DNA of 64,000 nucleotides from NCBI RefSeq assembly GCF_004337365.2, contig NZ_CP044016.1:3658001-3722000 (forward strand), in the 5' to 3' direction. Source of the stretch: Rhizosphaericola mali. Its GTDB lineage: Bacteria > Bacteroidota > Bacteroidia > Chitinophagales > Chitinophagaceae. Position numbers and translations under genes: made by a program. Shown piece after piece: positions 27,341-35,478 of this stretch. The first letter of the stretch is position 1. Each line of letters opens with the position of its first letter. The notes under the pieces are model-generated. The model had not been told where the DNA came from and searched no databases. It was given only the letters and a program-made list of their open reading frames with translations.

Positions 27341-27742
27341 TTAAGCTTCTTCAACCTCTCCTTTCACTTTTTTCTCAGCGGCTTCTACTCTTTTTATCCA
27401 ATTTACTTCAATTTTATAACTGACAATAAATCCGATGCCCGCAAATAATAAAATCAAACCAAAATAAATAGCAGGGATATCATTTCTAAAAACAGTTTCA
27501 TTAATCCAACCTGCAAAAAACAATCCCAAACCTGCACCGCCCAATGGCAAGCCTATTCTTAAAGCGGTAAATGATCTTGGCATTAATACGTTACTTTTTG
27601 TTCCTGGTAATTTAGGATTCATACCGCGCTCAATCATTGCGATATTCTCTTTATTTTTAAGATAAAAAATTCCAAAAATTGTTAATAATATACCGATGGT
27701 CATAATGATCAACCAAAAAATTGCAAGATTACTGTTATCCAT
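27341..27742 (-). CDS. DUF6249-type membrane protein
   Basis: 133 residues. Hydrophobic segments lie at about residues 7-28, 62-84 and 92-112. The block KENIAMIERGMNPKLPG following helix 1 and the pair of C-terminal helices are characteristic of a small Bacteroidota membrane family often annotated DUF6249, which in this phylum is commonly encoded beside an ECF sigma factor. Here the ECF gene starts 147 bases away on the opposite strand, a fit with that context. Cytoplasmic tail rich in Lys/Glu. Function unknown; a role in sensing for the sigma factor is inference. Confidence 0.75.
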   Translation of the reverse strand: MDNSNLAIFWLIIMTIGILLTIFGIFYLKNKENIAMIERGMNPKLPGTKSNVLMPRSFTALRIGLPLGGAGLGLFFAGWINETVFRNDIPAIYFGLILLFAGIGFIVSYKIEVNWIKRVEAAEKKVKGEVEEA

Positions 27743-27888
27743 AATTTTAATTTTTTAAATTTCTAATAATTGGTCACAGCAATTAGGACGCTGATTGTAA
27801 AAATTAGGTTACAGAAAATTATAAAAAAATTATTTTCTTTTTTTCGTAACCAAAAATAAAGAGCTGTCGTCTAACTTTATCATAATAC

Positions 27889-28449
27889 ATGAATCTCGAT
27901 AACGACAATATAATTATCCAAAAAGTCCTGCAAGGAGATGTCAACGCATATTCCGAGTTGGTTGCTCGCTATCAGAATTATGTATTTACACTGGCGTTGC
28001 GTATAGTTAAGAATAGAGAGGATGCGGAGGAAGTGGCACAAGATAGTTTTATAAAAGCGTATTCATATTTAAAAGATTTTCGAGCGGATAGCAAATTTAG
28101 CACTTGGTTATATACAATAGTACAAAGAAATGCCATCAGTCATCTTCGGAAAAAAAGATTAGAAACGTCTGAAATGAATGAGGAGCGATATGAATATCTC
28201 GCAGACAAATCCTCCATATTAGAAAATATCAACTATAATACCGACAAAGCGTTATTATCTAAGGCGATGAATCTATTAAAACCGGATGACGCATCTATTT
28301 TATCTTTGTTTTATTTGCAAGAACAATCTCTGGAAGAAATAGGGCAAATTATCGGACTCGACACAAATACGTGCAAAGTCAGATTATTTAGAGCAAGACA
28401 AAAGTTGAAAGTCATTTTAGAAAATAATTTTACAGAACTAAAAAGATAA
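27889..28449 (+). CDS. ECF-type RNA polymerase sigma factor
   Basis: 186 residues. Region 2 reads YSELVARYQNYVFTLALRIVKNREDAEEVAQDSFIKAYSYLKDF, then the core-binding and -10-recognising FSTWLYTIVQRNAISHLRKKR. Region 4 is SLFYLQEQSLEEIGQIIGLDTNTCKVRLFRARQKLKVIL, a helix-turn-helix for the -35 element. There is no long extension, so it belongs to the plain ECF group that is kept silent by an anti-sigma factor. The next gene starts 3 bases later and encodes a two-helix membrane protein, the natural candidate partner. Target regulon unknown; no obvious autoregulatory operator was recognised. Confidence 0.95.
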   Translation: MNLDNDNIIIQKVLQGDVNAYSELVARYQNYVFTLALRIVKNREDAEEVAQDSFIKAYSYLKDFRADSKFSTWLYTIVQRNAISHLRKKRLETSEMNEERYEYLADKSSILENINYNTDKALLSKAMNLLKPDDASILSLFYLQEQSLEEIGQIIGLDTNTCKVRLFRARQKLKVILENNFTELKR

Positions 28450-28451
28450 TC

Positions 28452-29003
28452 ATGGAAAATTTTAGTTTGAATAATATAGATACAACAGAAATAGAATTTA
28501 TAGTTTGGCAATTTCACCATCAACTACTTTCTCCTACAGAGCAGGAAGATGTTGCCTTAAAAATTGCGAATGCTACTCAATGGGCGAATATTTTGGATAA
28601 GATAAAGCAAGAAGAACTACAATTTCAAACATTGGAAGAAGAGCAGCCTTCTATGCGTTTTACCAAAAATATCATGGAAGCGATCCAACCATTGGAAATT
28701 AAAAAGCCTATTCATAACTATGTCAATAAAAAAATAATACAATTAGCAGCAATTTATTTCCTAGCAATCTTAACTATTACAGTAATATTGCTAACGAATC
28801 AAATTATACATAACTGGGATAGTAGCAAATCATTTCAATTAAATATTAGTTTGATAAATCCAATCCAACTCAATAGTATGACGAAATATATCAGTCCACA
28901 ATTGATCTATTGTTTTTATGGAATCAACTTAGTGACAGCTATGATTCTCATACAAAACTATCTCATACATCGTATTAAAGACAAAAACGCTTCTAAATTA
29001 TAG
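28452..29003 (+). CDS. Putative membrane anti-sigma factor
   Basis: 183 residues. The N-terminal cytoplasmic part (1-95) is acidic and helical (LLSPTEQEDVALKIANATQWANILDKI) and precedes a transmembrane helix at about 98-116 and a second at about 150-170. Its gene begins 3 bases after the ECF sigma factor, the usual place for an anti-sigma factor. The zinc-binding HxxxCxxC motif of many anti-sigma domains is not present, so the assignment rests on context and topology. A two-helix layout places the middle loop (about 117-149) in the periplasm, where it could sense a signal. The terminator overlaps its stop codon. Confidence 0.6.
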   Translation: MENFSLNNIDTTEIEFIVWQFHHQLLSPTEQEDVALKIANATQWANILDKIKQEELQFQTLEEEQPSMRFTKNIMEAIQPLEIKKPIHNYVNKKIIQLAAIYFLAILTITVILLTNQIIHNWDSSKSFQLNISLINPIQLNSMTKYISPQLIYCFYGINLVTAMILIQNYLIHRIKDKNASKL

Positions 29004-29011
29004 AAGCGTTT
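28985..29011. terminator. Bidirectional terminator overlapping the anti-sigma stop codon
   Basis: Perfect 11-bp stem AAACGCTTCTA (28985-28995) / TAGAAGCGTTT (29001-29011) with a 5-base loop; the right arm begins with the TAG stop codon. It also ends 22 bases before the stop of the convergent bestrophin-like gene. Confidence 0.85.
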
Positions 29012-29032
29012 GTTCGTTTTGGTGCGGCTATT

Positions 29033-29977
29033 TTACATTTGATAATATTGCTTATCGTAAGGGTAATCTGGCAATGCTACCGGAGGATGCCCTGCTACGA
29101 AAGACGTATCATCATTAATCATCTGCTGAATATCTCGTTGGATATTATTAGCTATAGTTGAAACTGGAGTATCTGTTGGCTTATTCTCAAATGGATCTTG
29201 TAAATAGATCGCCATTTTTTCAATTAATAAAAATAATGTAGCAATGATTATCACCATCGGAATTTCAAATATGTGAAATGTTTCAAATAATGAAAATGGT
29301 AACAACATTAAAAAAAAGTTTAAGGACAAATGAAGAAATATAGTATACGTGGATGGGAATATAGTTCCTTTAATACGTTCACATTTGCCCATACTATCAC
29401 TAAAACGCGTCAAAATATCGTCCATATTACATTGCTGGTAACTATTAATCCAACCTTTTTGCAAAGCAATTGCTAGATCACGTCCATGCAATTCTAATAG
29501 TGCATTGGGCACATTTACATACTGACTAACATATTTAAAATCCTCTTCACTTAACAAAGGTTGTAAATATTTCAATGGATTGCGACCACGTAAAGAACGT
29601 CCCAACGCTTGTGTCCAAGCGGCGTGTCTCAATGTAAATTTCCGTACAAAAGCCTTTGCTTCAGTGGATTCTACACCTACTGTAAAAGTGATTAATTGAC
29701 GCGTAATACTACGAGAATCGTTTACAATAGCACCCCAAACTATCCGAGCTTCCCACCAACGATCATACGCTTGATTAGAACGAAATGCCAATAGCAAAGA
29801 AATCACAGTACCCATAACCATAGGCACCGCAATAGGAATTTCTGGTAAGGGATTATGCTCAGACTTCAACACCAAAAATAAAATCCCAATTATAATAGTA
29901 TACACTGTTATAAAAAGAATCTCCCACTTTATCGTTTTAAATAAATAGGAAAATGGTATATTTTTATTTAATAACAT
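29033..29977 (-). CDS. Bestrophin-like (UPF0187) chloride channel protein
   Basis: 314 residues. The sequence contains the bacterial bestrophin blocks: VPMVMGTVISLLLAFRSNQAYDRWWEAR near residues 50-80, followed by the RQLITF segment, then a helix-rich middle and the paired C-terminal helices (LNFFLMLLPFSLF and FEIPMVIIIATLFLLIEK) leading to QDPFENKPTDTPV, the conserved post-helix motif. Bacterial bestrophins form pentameric anion or cation channels in the inner membrane. A TAnnTTTG box is 28 bases upstream. It may help ionic or osmotic balance; the substrate is inferred from the family only. Confidence 0.85.
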   Translation of the reverse strand: MLLNKNIPFSYLFKTIKWEILFITVYTIIIGILFLVLKSEHNPLPEIPIAVPMVMGTVISLLLAFRSNQAYDRWWEARIVWGAIVNDSRSITRQLITFTVGVESTEAKAFVRKFTLRHAAWTQALGRSLRGRNPLKYLQPLLSEEDFKYVSQYVNVPNALLELHGRDLAIALQKGWINSYQQCNMDDILTRFSDSMGKCERIKGTIFPSTYTIFLHLSLNFFLMLLPFSLFETFHIFEIPMVIIIATLFLLIEKMAIYLQDPFENKPTDTPVSTIANNIQRDIQQMINDDTSFVAGHPPVALPDYPYDKQYYQM

Positions 29978-30004
29978 CCGCTTCTTATTTCAATAATTCA
30001 AATA

Positions 30005-30012
30005 CAAAATTA
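30005..30012 (-). promoter_or_regulatory. Promoter -7 box for the bestrophin-like gene
   Basis: Minus-strand TAATTTTG matches TAnnTTTG exactly, 27 bases before the ATG at 29977. Confidence 0.45.
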
Positions 30013-30086
30013 TTATTTCTTGTAGACATGAATTAGAAAAACGGATTAAAAAGAGATTAGAAAATTCTTAATAAAATTTAAAAGAA

Positions 30087-31424
30087 TTAATTCATCATTG
30101 GTAATGAAACTATTACTTCCGTACCAATACTGACCAAGGATTGCACTTTAATGGCACCGTGATGCATTTTTATAATACTATTACTTAACGGAAGTCCGAT
30201 CCCAAATCCTGGTAAATTCTGTGCATTTGAAGCTCTAAAATAGGGGTCAAAAATCTTCGCAATATCTTGCTCTGGTATACCGACTCCCTTGTCCACAAAA
30301 TGAACTTCAATGGTTTTATCTAGTATCTCCACTTTGATATAAATAGGTTGATAGTTGGAATATTTGATCGCATTAACGATAATATTAGAAAATGCCAATT
30401 GTAATAATCCTTTATTCCCCATAACGTTCATTGAATTTTCAGACTTAAGTTGTCCAACAAATTCTAACTGAATCTTAAATTGGTGAGAAAGTTTTTCTTG
30501 CACTTCTTTGATTTCCAATAGTAAATCACGCAGATTTATCTCAGACATTAATATCTGTTGATTTACATATTGTGCACGTGCAAGTCCTAATAAGTTTTGA
30601 GTAAGATCTTTTAATCGCTCTGCCTGTTGTAATATTATATGCAAAGCATTGACGTATTGGTCAGACGAACGATCTTTTAATAATGCAAATTCCGCTTCTC
30701 CTATTATAGTCGTCAGAGGTGTATTAAACTCATGCGAGGCTTGACTTACAAAGTTTTTCTGTGCTTCGAAAGATGTTTCCATACGATCAAGCATTTCGTT
30801 AAATGTATCTGTCAATTCCTTAATTTCATCTTCTCCACTTGACCTAGGCAATCTCATATTTAAATTACCAGAACCAATTTTTTGCACTTGGCGAGTTATG
30901 TTTTTTACAGGTGTAAATATTTTTCGAGAAAAAATGATAGTCATTATTACTAGAAACAAAAATGCAATACCTAAACCTACTAAAAGGATAGTTTCCAAAT
31001 TACTTAGATACTCTTTCTGTAATTCATCCGCAGACCCAACAACTATGATATAATTTTTGCCATTCCAGTGATATAGTTCTCCTTGATATATATAGTCATC
31101 TTTCTCCCAGACTGCATGTCCATTATTGAGAATATTTTTAAGAGTTGTTTCAGTCCATTGATATTTTTGAAATATTAGGGAGTCATTATTAACAGGAATA
31201 AAAAAAGATTGCTCTTTGTATAATTTACCCTCATTCAAATATTGTTTTGCATTTTTCGGATCGGAAAAAGTTCTATGCAAAAGATGGATTCTATAGGACA
31301 ATTGCTGATCCAATTCTTTAGTGGTATCTCTACTAGCAAAAAAATATACAAATAGTGCAAGTGAAATAATTACTATAGTGGAAGCGGCTAATAGTAAAAG
31401 TGCTATTTTATTCCTAATTTTCAT
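30087..31424 (-). CDS. Two-component sensor histidine kinase (HAMP, HisKA, HATPase)
   Basis: 445 residues. Two transmembrane helices (about 7-28 and 148-168) flank a periplasmic sensor domain of roughly 115 residues. A HAMP linker follows (FSRKIFTPVKNITRQVQKIGSGNLNMRLP), then HisKA with the phospho-acceptor His in QASHEFNTPLTTIIGEAEFAL, and HATPase_c with the N box IVNAIKYSN, G1 box VDKGVGIPEQDI and G2 box GFGIGLPLS. All catalytic boxes are intact. The start codon lies inside the last codons of the response-regulator gene (11-base overlap), so the two are translationally coupled. The signal is unknown; the topology resembles CusS/PhoQ-like kinases. Confidence 0.93.
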   Translation of the reverse strand: MKIRNKIALLLLAASTIVIISLALFVYFFASRDTTKELDQQLSYRIHLLHRTFSDPKNAKQYLNEGKLYKEQSFFIPVNNDSLIFQKYQWTETTLKNILNNGHAVWEKDDYIYQGELYHWNGKNYIIVVGSADELQKEYLSNLETILLVGLGIAFLFLVIMTIIFSRKIFTPVKNITRQVQKIGSGNLNMRLPRSSGEDEIKELTDTFNEMLDRMETSFEAQKNFVSQASHEFNTPLTTIIGEAEFALLKDRSSDQYVNALHIILQQAERLKDLTQNLLGLARAQYVNQQILMSEINLRDLLLEIKEVQEKLSHQFKIQLEFVGQLKSENSMNVMGNKGLLQLAFSNIIVNAIKYSNYQPIYIKVEILDKTIEVHFVDKGVGIPEQDIAKIFDPYFRASNAQNLPGFGIGLPLSNSIIKMHHGAIKVQSLVSIGTEVIVSLPMMN

Positions 31425-32112
31425 AATCCGCTTTTAACATGTAGCCCATACCAATAATCGTTTGAATAATTTTTGGTTCAAATCCTTTGTCCACTTTTTT
31501 CCTTAAATAATTCATATAAACATCCACTACATTGGTACCCATATCGAAATCAATACCCCAAACATGTTCTAACAATTCCATTCTTGAAAGTACCTTATGT
31601 TTATTTAGCAACATATATTCCAACAATTTGTACTCGGTTGGAGTCAGTAATATAGACATTTCGGCTCTCGATACATTTTTAGAATAGCGATCCATCAACA
31701 GAGTCCCTTCTCTCAATTCTTTTATAGTCTCTTCATCATTTTTGGAATCTCTTCTTAGTAAATTCCTTATTCTTGCAGAAAGCACTTTAATACTAAACGG
31801 CTTAGTCAAATAATCATCAGCACCTATATCTAAGCCTTGGACAATATCCTCGGGAGAGTCTAATGCTGTCAACATTAATATTTTAATAAAATTCTTTTCC
31901 TTCCTTAGTTTTTGACAAAGATCTAATCCTGTCATTTCAGGCAACATTCGATCTAAAAGAACTAAATCGTAATTCCCATTTTGGATTTGGGCATAGGCTT
32001 GGAGTCCATTATAGGCAATATCTACGGCAAAGCCTTCTTCTAATAAGACCTTAGAAACTAGCGAAGCTAGATGGAGTTCATCTTCTACGATCAAAATCTT
32101 TTTACCATTCAT
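31414..32112 (-). CDS. OmpR/PhoB-family response regulator
   Basis: 232 residues. Receiver domain with the acidic pair EDE at 10-12, phospho-acceptor Asp54 in LLDRMLPEM, the switch Thr in MLTALDSPED and Lys in YLTKPF. The C-terminal winged helix includes TPTEYKLLEYMLLNKHKVLSRMELLEHVWG and VDVYMNYLRKKVDK. I use the ATG at 32110-32112 (MNGKKILIVEDE) instead of the GTG one codon upstream. It is upstream of, and overlaps, the kinase gene. Spacing and domain type suggest it binds tandem repeats as PhoB and OmpR do; no target is assured in this window. Confidence 0.95.
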   Translation of the reverse strand: MNGKKILIVEDELHLASLVSKVLLEEGFAVDIAYNGLQAYAQIQNGNYDLVLLDRMLPEMTGLDLCQKLRKEKNFIKILMLTALDSPEDIVQGLDIGADDYLTKPFSIKVLSARIRNLLRRDSKNDEETIKELREGTLLMDRYSKNVSRAEMSILLTPTEYKLLEYMLLNKHKVLSRMELLEHVWGIDFDMGTNVVDVYMNYLRKKVDKGFEPKIIQTIIGMGYMLKADYEN

Positions 32113-32185
32113 CACTTGGCAAACTACTGCAAATCTGGGAGAATTAAAATTTTTAGGAATAGTTTTAATATTTAAACATTAACCC

Positions 32186-32193
32186 TATTTTTG
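32186..32193 (+). promoter_or_regulatory. Promoter -7 box for tRNA-Leu
   Basis: TATTTTTG matches TAnnTTTG exactly and ends 10 bases before the mature 5' end of the tRNA, placing the transcription start within a few bases of it. Confidence 0.6.
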
Positions 32194-32202
32194 CATCGCT
32201 CC

Positions 32203-32286
32203 GCGGAGGTGGCGAAATTGGTAGACGCGCAACGTTGAGGTCGTTGTGTCCGCAAGGACTTGGGAGTTCGAATCTCCTCTTCCGCA
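32203..32286 (+). tRNA. tRNA-Leu (anticodon GAG)
   Basis: 84 bases fold as a class II tRNA. The acceptor stem pairs GCGGAGG with CTTCCGC (one G-U) and leaves discriminator A at 32286. The D loop has TTGGTAG. The anticodon stem CAACG/CGTTG holds loop TTGAGGT with anticodon GAG at 32237-32239, reading CUC/CUU leucine codons. The long variable arm is a GTCC/GGAC stem with loop GCAA. The T loop is TTCGAAT. The 3' CCA is not encoded, as is common in the phylum. Confidence 0.97.
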
Positions 32287-32452
32287 CTTATTAATTATAA
32301 CTGTTTGATTTACACATATTTATTCTATACAATCAATTTATAAAATCAAAATAAGCTTTCTTAATTCAATACATTCAACATATTTGGCAGCATCTTACAT
32401 AAATGATATTAAAAATATAACACTATTGACGAAATGCTTATAACCCTTAGAT

Positions 32453-33274
32453 ATGCGAATAAATAAAATTTCAAATAAGAGTTTATTTTATATTTCTTAC
32501 ATATTTTTTTTCCTTTCTATAATAATCTCCTTTGCTGAAGAAGAAAACGCAAAACTTACGATTACAAGTAGTTGCGAATTATTAATTGGAATATTCTTAA
32601 ATATTTACGCAAGAAGAAATAATTTCAGCTACTATTGGAGGGAAAAGAAATTTTATGTTATCATAGTTGCTCTAGTTGTAATTAGTGCTATATTTAATGC
32701 ATTCACGAATATTAGATATAGTTTGGCAAATCAAACGCAAAACATCACTAATACACATAAAGTATCCAATTCAGAAAATGTCGATTTTATAAACATGCAA
32801 AATGAGGCATCAAAAATAGCACAAACAGAGGCCGAGCATGAACTAGTAAAAAATTTTGAAATATTTACGGAACAGTTTAATTTATTTTCAACTACCAATT
32901 TTGCCACTAAAAATTTTAATCATTACAACAGACTAAGGGGAACATCGACTATTTATAGTGTTTTTTTCAGTGACCACAACAGCTTAATTATTCAAGAAAA
33001 TCAGACTACAGAAACAATATCTTCGATTACTGTTTTAGGAAGTATACTTGCCTCCAAAGATGATTATTTTAGTTTTATAAATACGGTAAGTCAAACTATT
33101 TCTGGTGCAGAACCGTCAATCAGCAAAGATGTTAAAGACAAAATAATCATTCAGCTTGCAAAAGATATAAAATACAATAAAATTGTTGATAGCTTTTATT
33201 TTAATGTTTTCAAATTCAATGTTTTCAATAAATCAAAACAGCCAATACATTTCACTATAGGCAAAGCAAATTAA
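32453..33274 (+). CDS. Hypothetical membrane protein
   Basis: 273 residues, no family recognised. The N-terminal 90 residues hold hydrophobic segments at about 9-28, 38-53 and 66-86, separated by short charged loops. The remaining 180 residues are hydrophilic and include a Ser/Thr/Asn-rich linker (NQTQNITNTHKVSNSENVD), then a possibly helical region (MQNEASKIAQTEAEHELVKNFEIF) and a mixed alpha/beta C-terminal domain. There are no Cys residues in the soluble part. It lies alone between tRNA-Leu and the T9SS protein gene, in very AT-rich sequence. The AT-rich base use and lack of family suggest a lineage-specific gene. Confidence 0.6.
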   Translation: MRINKISNKSLFYISYIFFFLSIIISFAEEENAKLTITSSCELLIGIFLNIYARRNNFSYYWREKKFYVIIVALVVISAIFNAFTNIRYSLANQTQNITNTHKVSNSENVDFINMQNEASKIAQTEAEHELVKNFEIFTEQFNLFSTTNFATKNFNHYNRLRGTSTIYSVFFSDHNSLIIQENQTTETISSITVLGSILASKDDYFSFINTVSQTISGAEPSISKDVKDKIIIQLAKDIKYNKIVDSFYFNVFKFNVFNKSKQPIHFTIGKAN

Positions 33275-33471
33275 GTAAACTGTATTCATAATTCCGAAAT
33301 TTAAGTAATAACACAGACCACTACGAAACAATATCGTTGTTTTTATACTTTACGCCTAAAATCGTTGACAATATTGATATATATCTGTTTTTGAATAAAA
33401 TTATTTAGCAAAGAACAATATAAGCTAAGTATTTTTATATGTTTGTTTAACAACTTCTAAATTAACATTTC

Positions 33472-35394
33472 ATGAATCAAAATTCTACACTTTTTTCCTT
33501 CTTTTTGTTTGCTTCTGTTATACAGTTCAGTTCAAATTCATATGGTCAAGCATGTGCAACTTCCGAAAGAACAATTAATCCGAATTTTACAACCACTACA
33601 ACCACCACCGCATACGATGCGAAGACATTCTCAAACAATGGTTGGACAGGAACTACGAACAACACAGGAACTCTTTATCTTACTTCAGATGGAATTCAGT
33701 TCAGCGACAATGATGCCACTCAAGTAATTAATCAAAATATGACAAATGTCAATTTGCTCGGCAATGGCACTACCCTGATCCTTACACTAGCAGTAAATAG
33801 AGCGAATCCAAGTAATTCAGGAGAAGCATCTTTGGCAATTAGTTATGCCAATGTGACTTATGCCTCGTTTTCTAATCCCGCAGGAACGCCTACATCGTCA
33901 ACAATAACACTCAGTAATGGAGCGAGTTCAAGCCAGACAACTTTTCCAATATCGGCGGCGACTTCACTCAATTATACAACATTCACATTAACCCTTCCTA
34001 CTACAATTCCGAATAATGGAATACTCACATTCTCCTTCAATGCAGGAAATGTTGCAGGTGATTTCAATATAAAATCAGCGAGTGTATTAGGATGTCCAGT
34101 TACAATATCAGGAAGTGTTTTGGACGACAAAAATGGATTAACTGATAATTTGGTAAATAATACAGGTACAGCAACCTTACCAACTGGACAATACGTTAAT
34201 TTGATAAATAATGCGACATCATCCGTTATAGCTTCCAGTGCTGTTTCAGCAGCAGGCGCATATAACTTTTCTACGACTGGAAGTACAGGAACTCAGCCAA
34301 GTAGTGGATATTCTTTGAAATTAACAACCGCTGCAACGTCTACAACGGCTACGCAATCATCAGGATGGGTATTTACTGGTCAATCATCGACAAATGGAGG
34401 TAGCAATATTGGTACAGGAGGTACGGGTAATGTGAGTATATCAAGTATTCCGACTGCAAATGCAACGTATTTTTATGGAATCAATTCCATACCGACTGCC
34501 ACGCTTGTAAATAAAGGTCCATACACTATTAATCAATTCCCATTAACTGATTTAACGAATTATAGGGGAATATTATCCAGCGATGCAAATGCGACAACTC
34601 TTTCAGGTACGGATGCAGAGGATGGAACTTTGGGGACTGGTAGTTCGTTTAAAATTGTTAGTTTATTGAACGGAACACAATTATATTATGGATCATCCTC
34701 AATCTCATCTACGCAACTAGTTGCAGGTTCAACAATAACAAATTATACACCCTCTTTATTAAGAATGTATAGCCCTCTGAGTTCTACAGGAGTGTATTTT
34801 ACATACCAATCAATAGATCAAGCATCTACACCATCAACTAATCAAACTTATACAATATATTCCTCCTATCCATTGCCAGTTGTACTGTCAGATTTTATAG
34901 CCAAACTCAACAATAACATCGCAACTTTAAGTTGGAAAGGTGTTACAGAGATTAATTTTTCAACCTACTATATTGAAGCTAGTAGTGACGGTAGTAATTT
35001 TAACACAATCGGTCAAATTAAAGGAACGGGAAGCCGTTCTGTATATTCATTTCAATATAACTTAACTCAGCCATTAACCTATTTTCGCCTTAACATGGTT
35101 GATTTAGATGGAACGATAAAATATTCAGATATTATATCGTTGAATAAAAGTAACCTAAATACTTCTTTATCTTTATATCCCAATCCCACTGCAGGACCAC
35201 TCACTATCAATAACTTACCTGAGGGTGATAAAAATATAGTTATCCTTGATCTTAATGGCAGAGTCCTTCATAGCTATCAAACATCCAATCTAAGTCTTAA
35301 TATTGATCTACCCAATCTAACCGCGGGAATTTATTTGGTCAAAATAAAGGGGAAAAACGGCGACATAAACACCTTAAAATTTATCAAAAAATAA
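33472..35394 (+). CDS. Secreted T9SS cargo protein with C-terminal sorting domain
   Basis: 640 residues. A signal peptide (about residues 1-25, ending NSYGQ) directs export. Residues 30-460 are low-complexity Thr/Ser/Asn/Gly-rich beta-sandwich repeats, as in adhesins. After YPLPVVLSDFIAKLNNNIATLSWKGVTEIN, typical of gliding or T9SS cargo, comes the type A sorting domain with LSLYPNPTAGPLTINNLPEG, NIVILDLNGRVLHS and LTAGIYLVKIKGKNG, near residues 565-635. The domain routes cargo through the outer membrane by the type IX system. Likely an extracellular or surface protein; the ligand is unknown. A terminator follows 6 bases after the stop codon. Confidence 0.92.
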   Translation: MNQNSTLFSFFLFASVIQFSSNSYGQACATSERTINPNFTTTTTTTAYDAKTFSNNGWTGTTNNTGTLYLTSDGIQFSDNDATQVINQNMTNVNLLGNGTTLILTLAVNRANPSNSGEASLAISYANVTYASFSNPAGTPTSSTITLSNGASSSQTTFPISAATSLNYTTFTLTLPTTIPNNGILTFSFNAGNVAGDFNIKSASVLGCPVTISGSVLDDKNGLTDNLVNNTGTATLPTGQYVNLINNATSSVIASSAVSAAGAYNFSTTGSTGTQPSSGYSLKLTTAATSTTATQSSGWVFTGQSSTNGGSNIGTGGTGNVSISSIPTANATYFYGINSIPTATLVNKGPYTINQFPLTDLTNYRGILSSDANATTLSGTDAEDGTLGTGSSFKIVSLLNGTQLYYGSSSISSTQLVAGSTITNYTPSLLRMYSPLSSTGVYFTYQSIDQASTPSTNQTYTIYSSYPLPVVLSDFIAKLNNNIATLSWKGVTEINFSTYYIEASSDGSNFNTIGQIKGTGSRSVYSFQYNLTQPLTYFRLNMVDLDGTIKYSDIISLNKSNLNTSLSLYPNPTAGPLTINNLPEGDKNIVILDLNGRVLHSYQTSNLSLNIDLPNLTAGIYLVKIKGKNGDINTLKFIKK

Positions 35395-35400
35395 AAATAT

Positions 35401-35427
35401 AAAAAGGAGACTGTTTGGCTCCTTTTT
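35401..35427. terminator. Terminator after the T9SS cargo gene
   Basis: Perfect 9-bp stem AAAAAGGAG (35401-35409) / CTCCTTTTT (35419-35427) with a 9-base loop. Confidence 0.85.
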
Positions 35428-35478
35428 ATATTTTTATTTTTTGATAAATGGGAAATACTTATACTTGTTTCACAAATT

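Noticed and set aside
32203-32286. An integrated element at tRNA-Leu
   Set aside because: No integrase gene or repeat of the tRNA 3' end was found downstream; the neighbouring genes are AT-rich but carry no phage or plasmid functions.
33560-34880. Repeats in the T9SS cargo gene as CRISPR or tandem DNA repeats
   Set aside because: The low complexity is at the protein level (Thr/Ser/Asn); no exact repeat with regular spacers was seen in the DNA.
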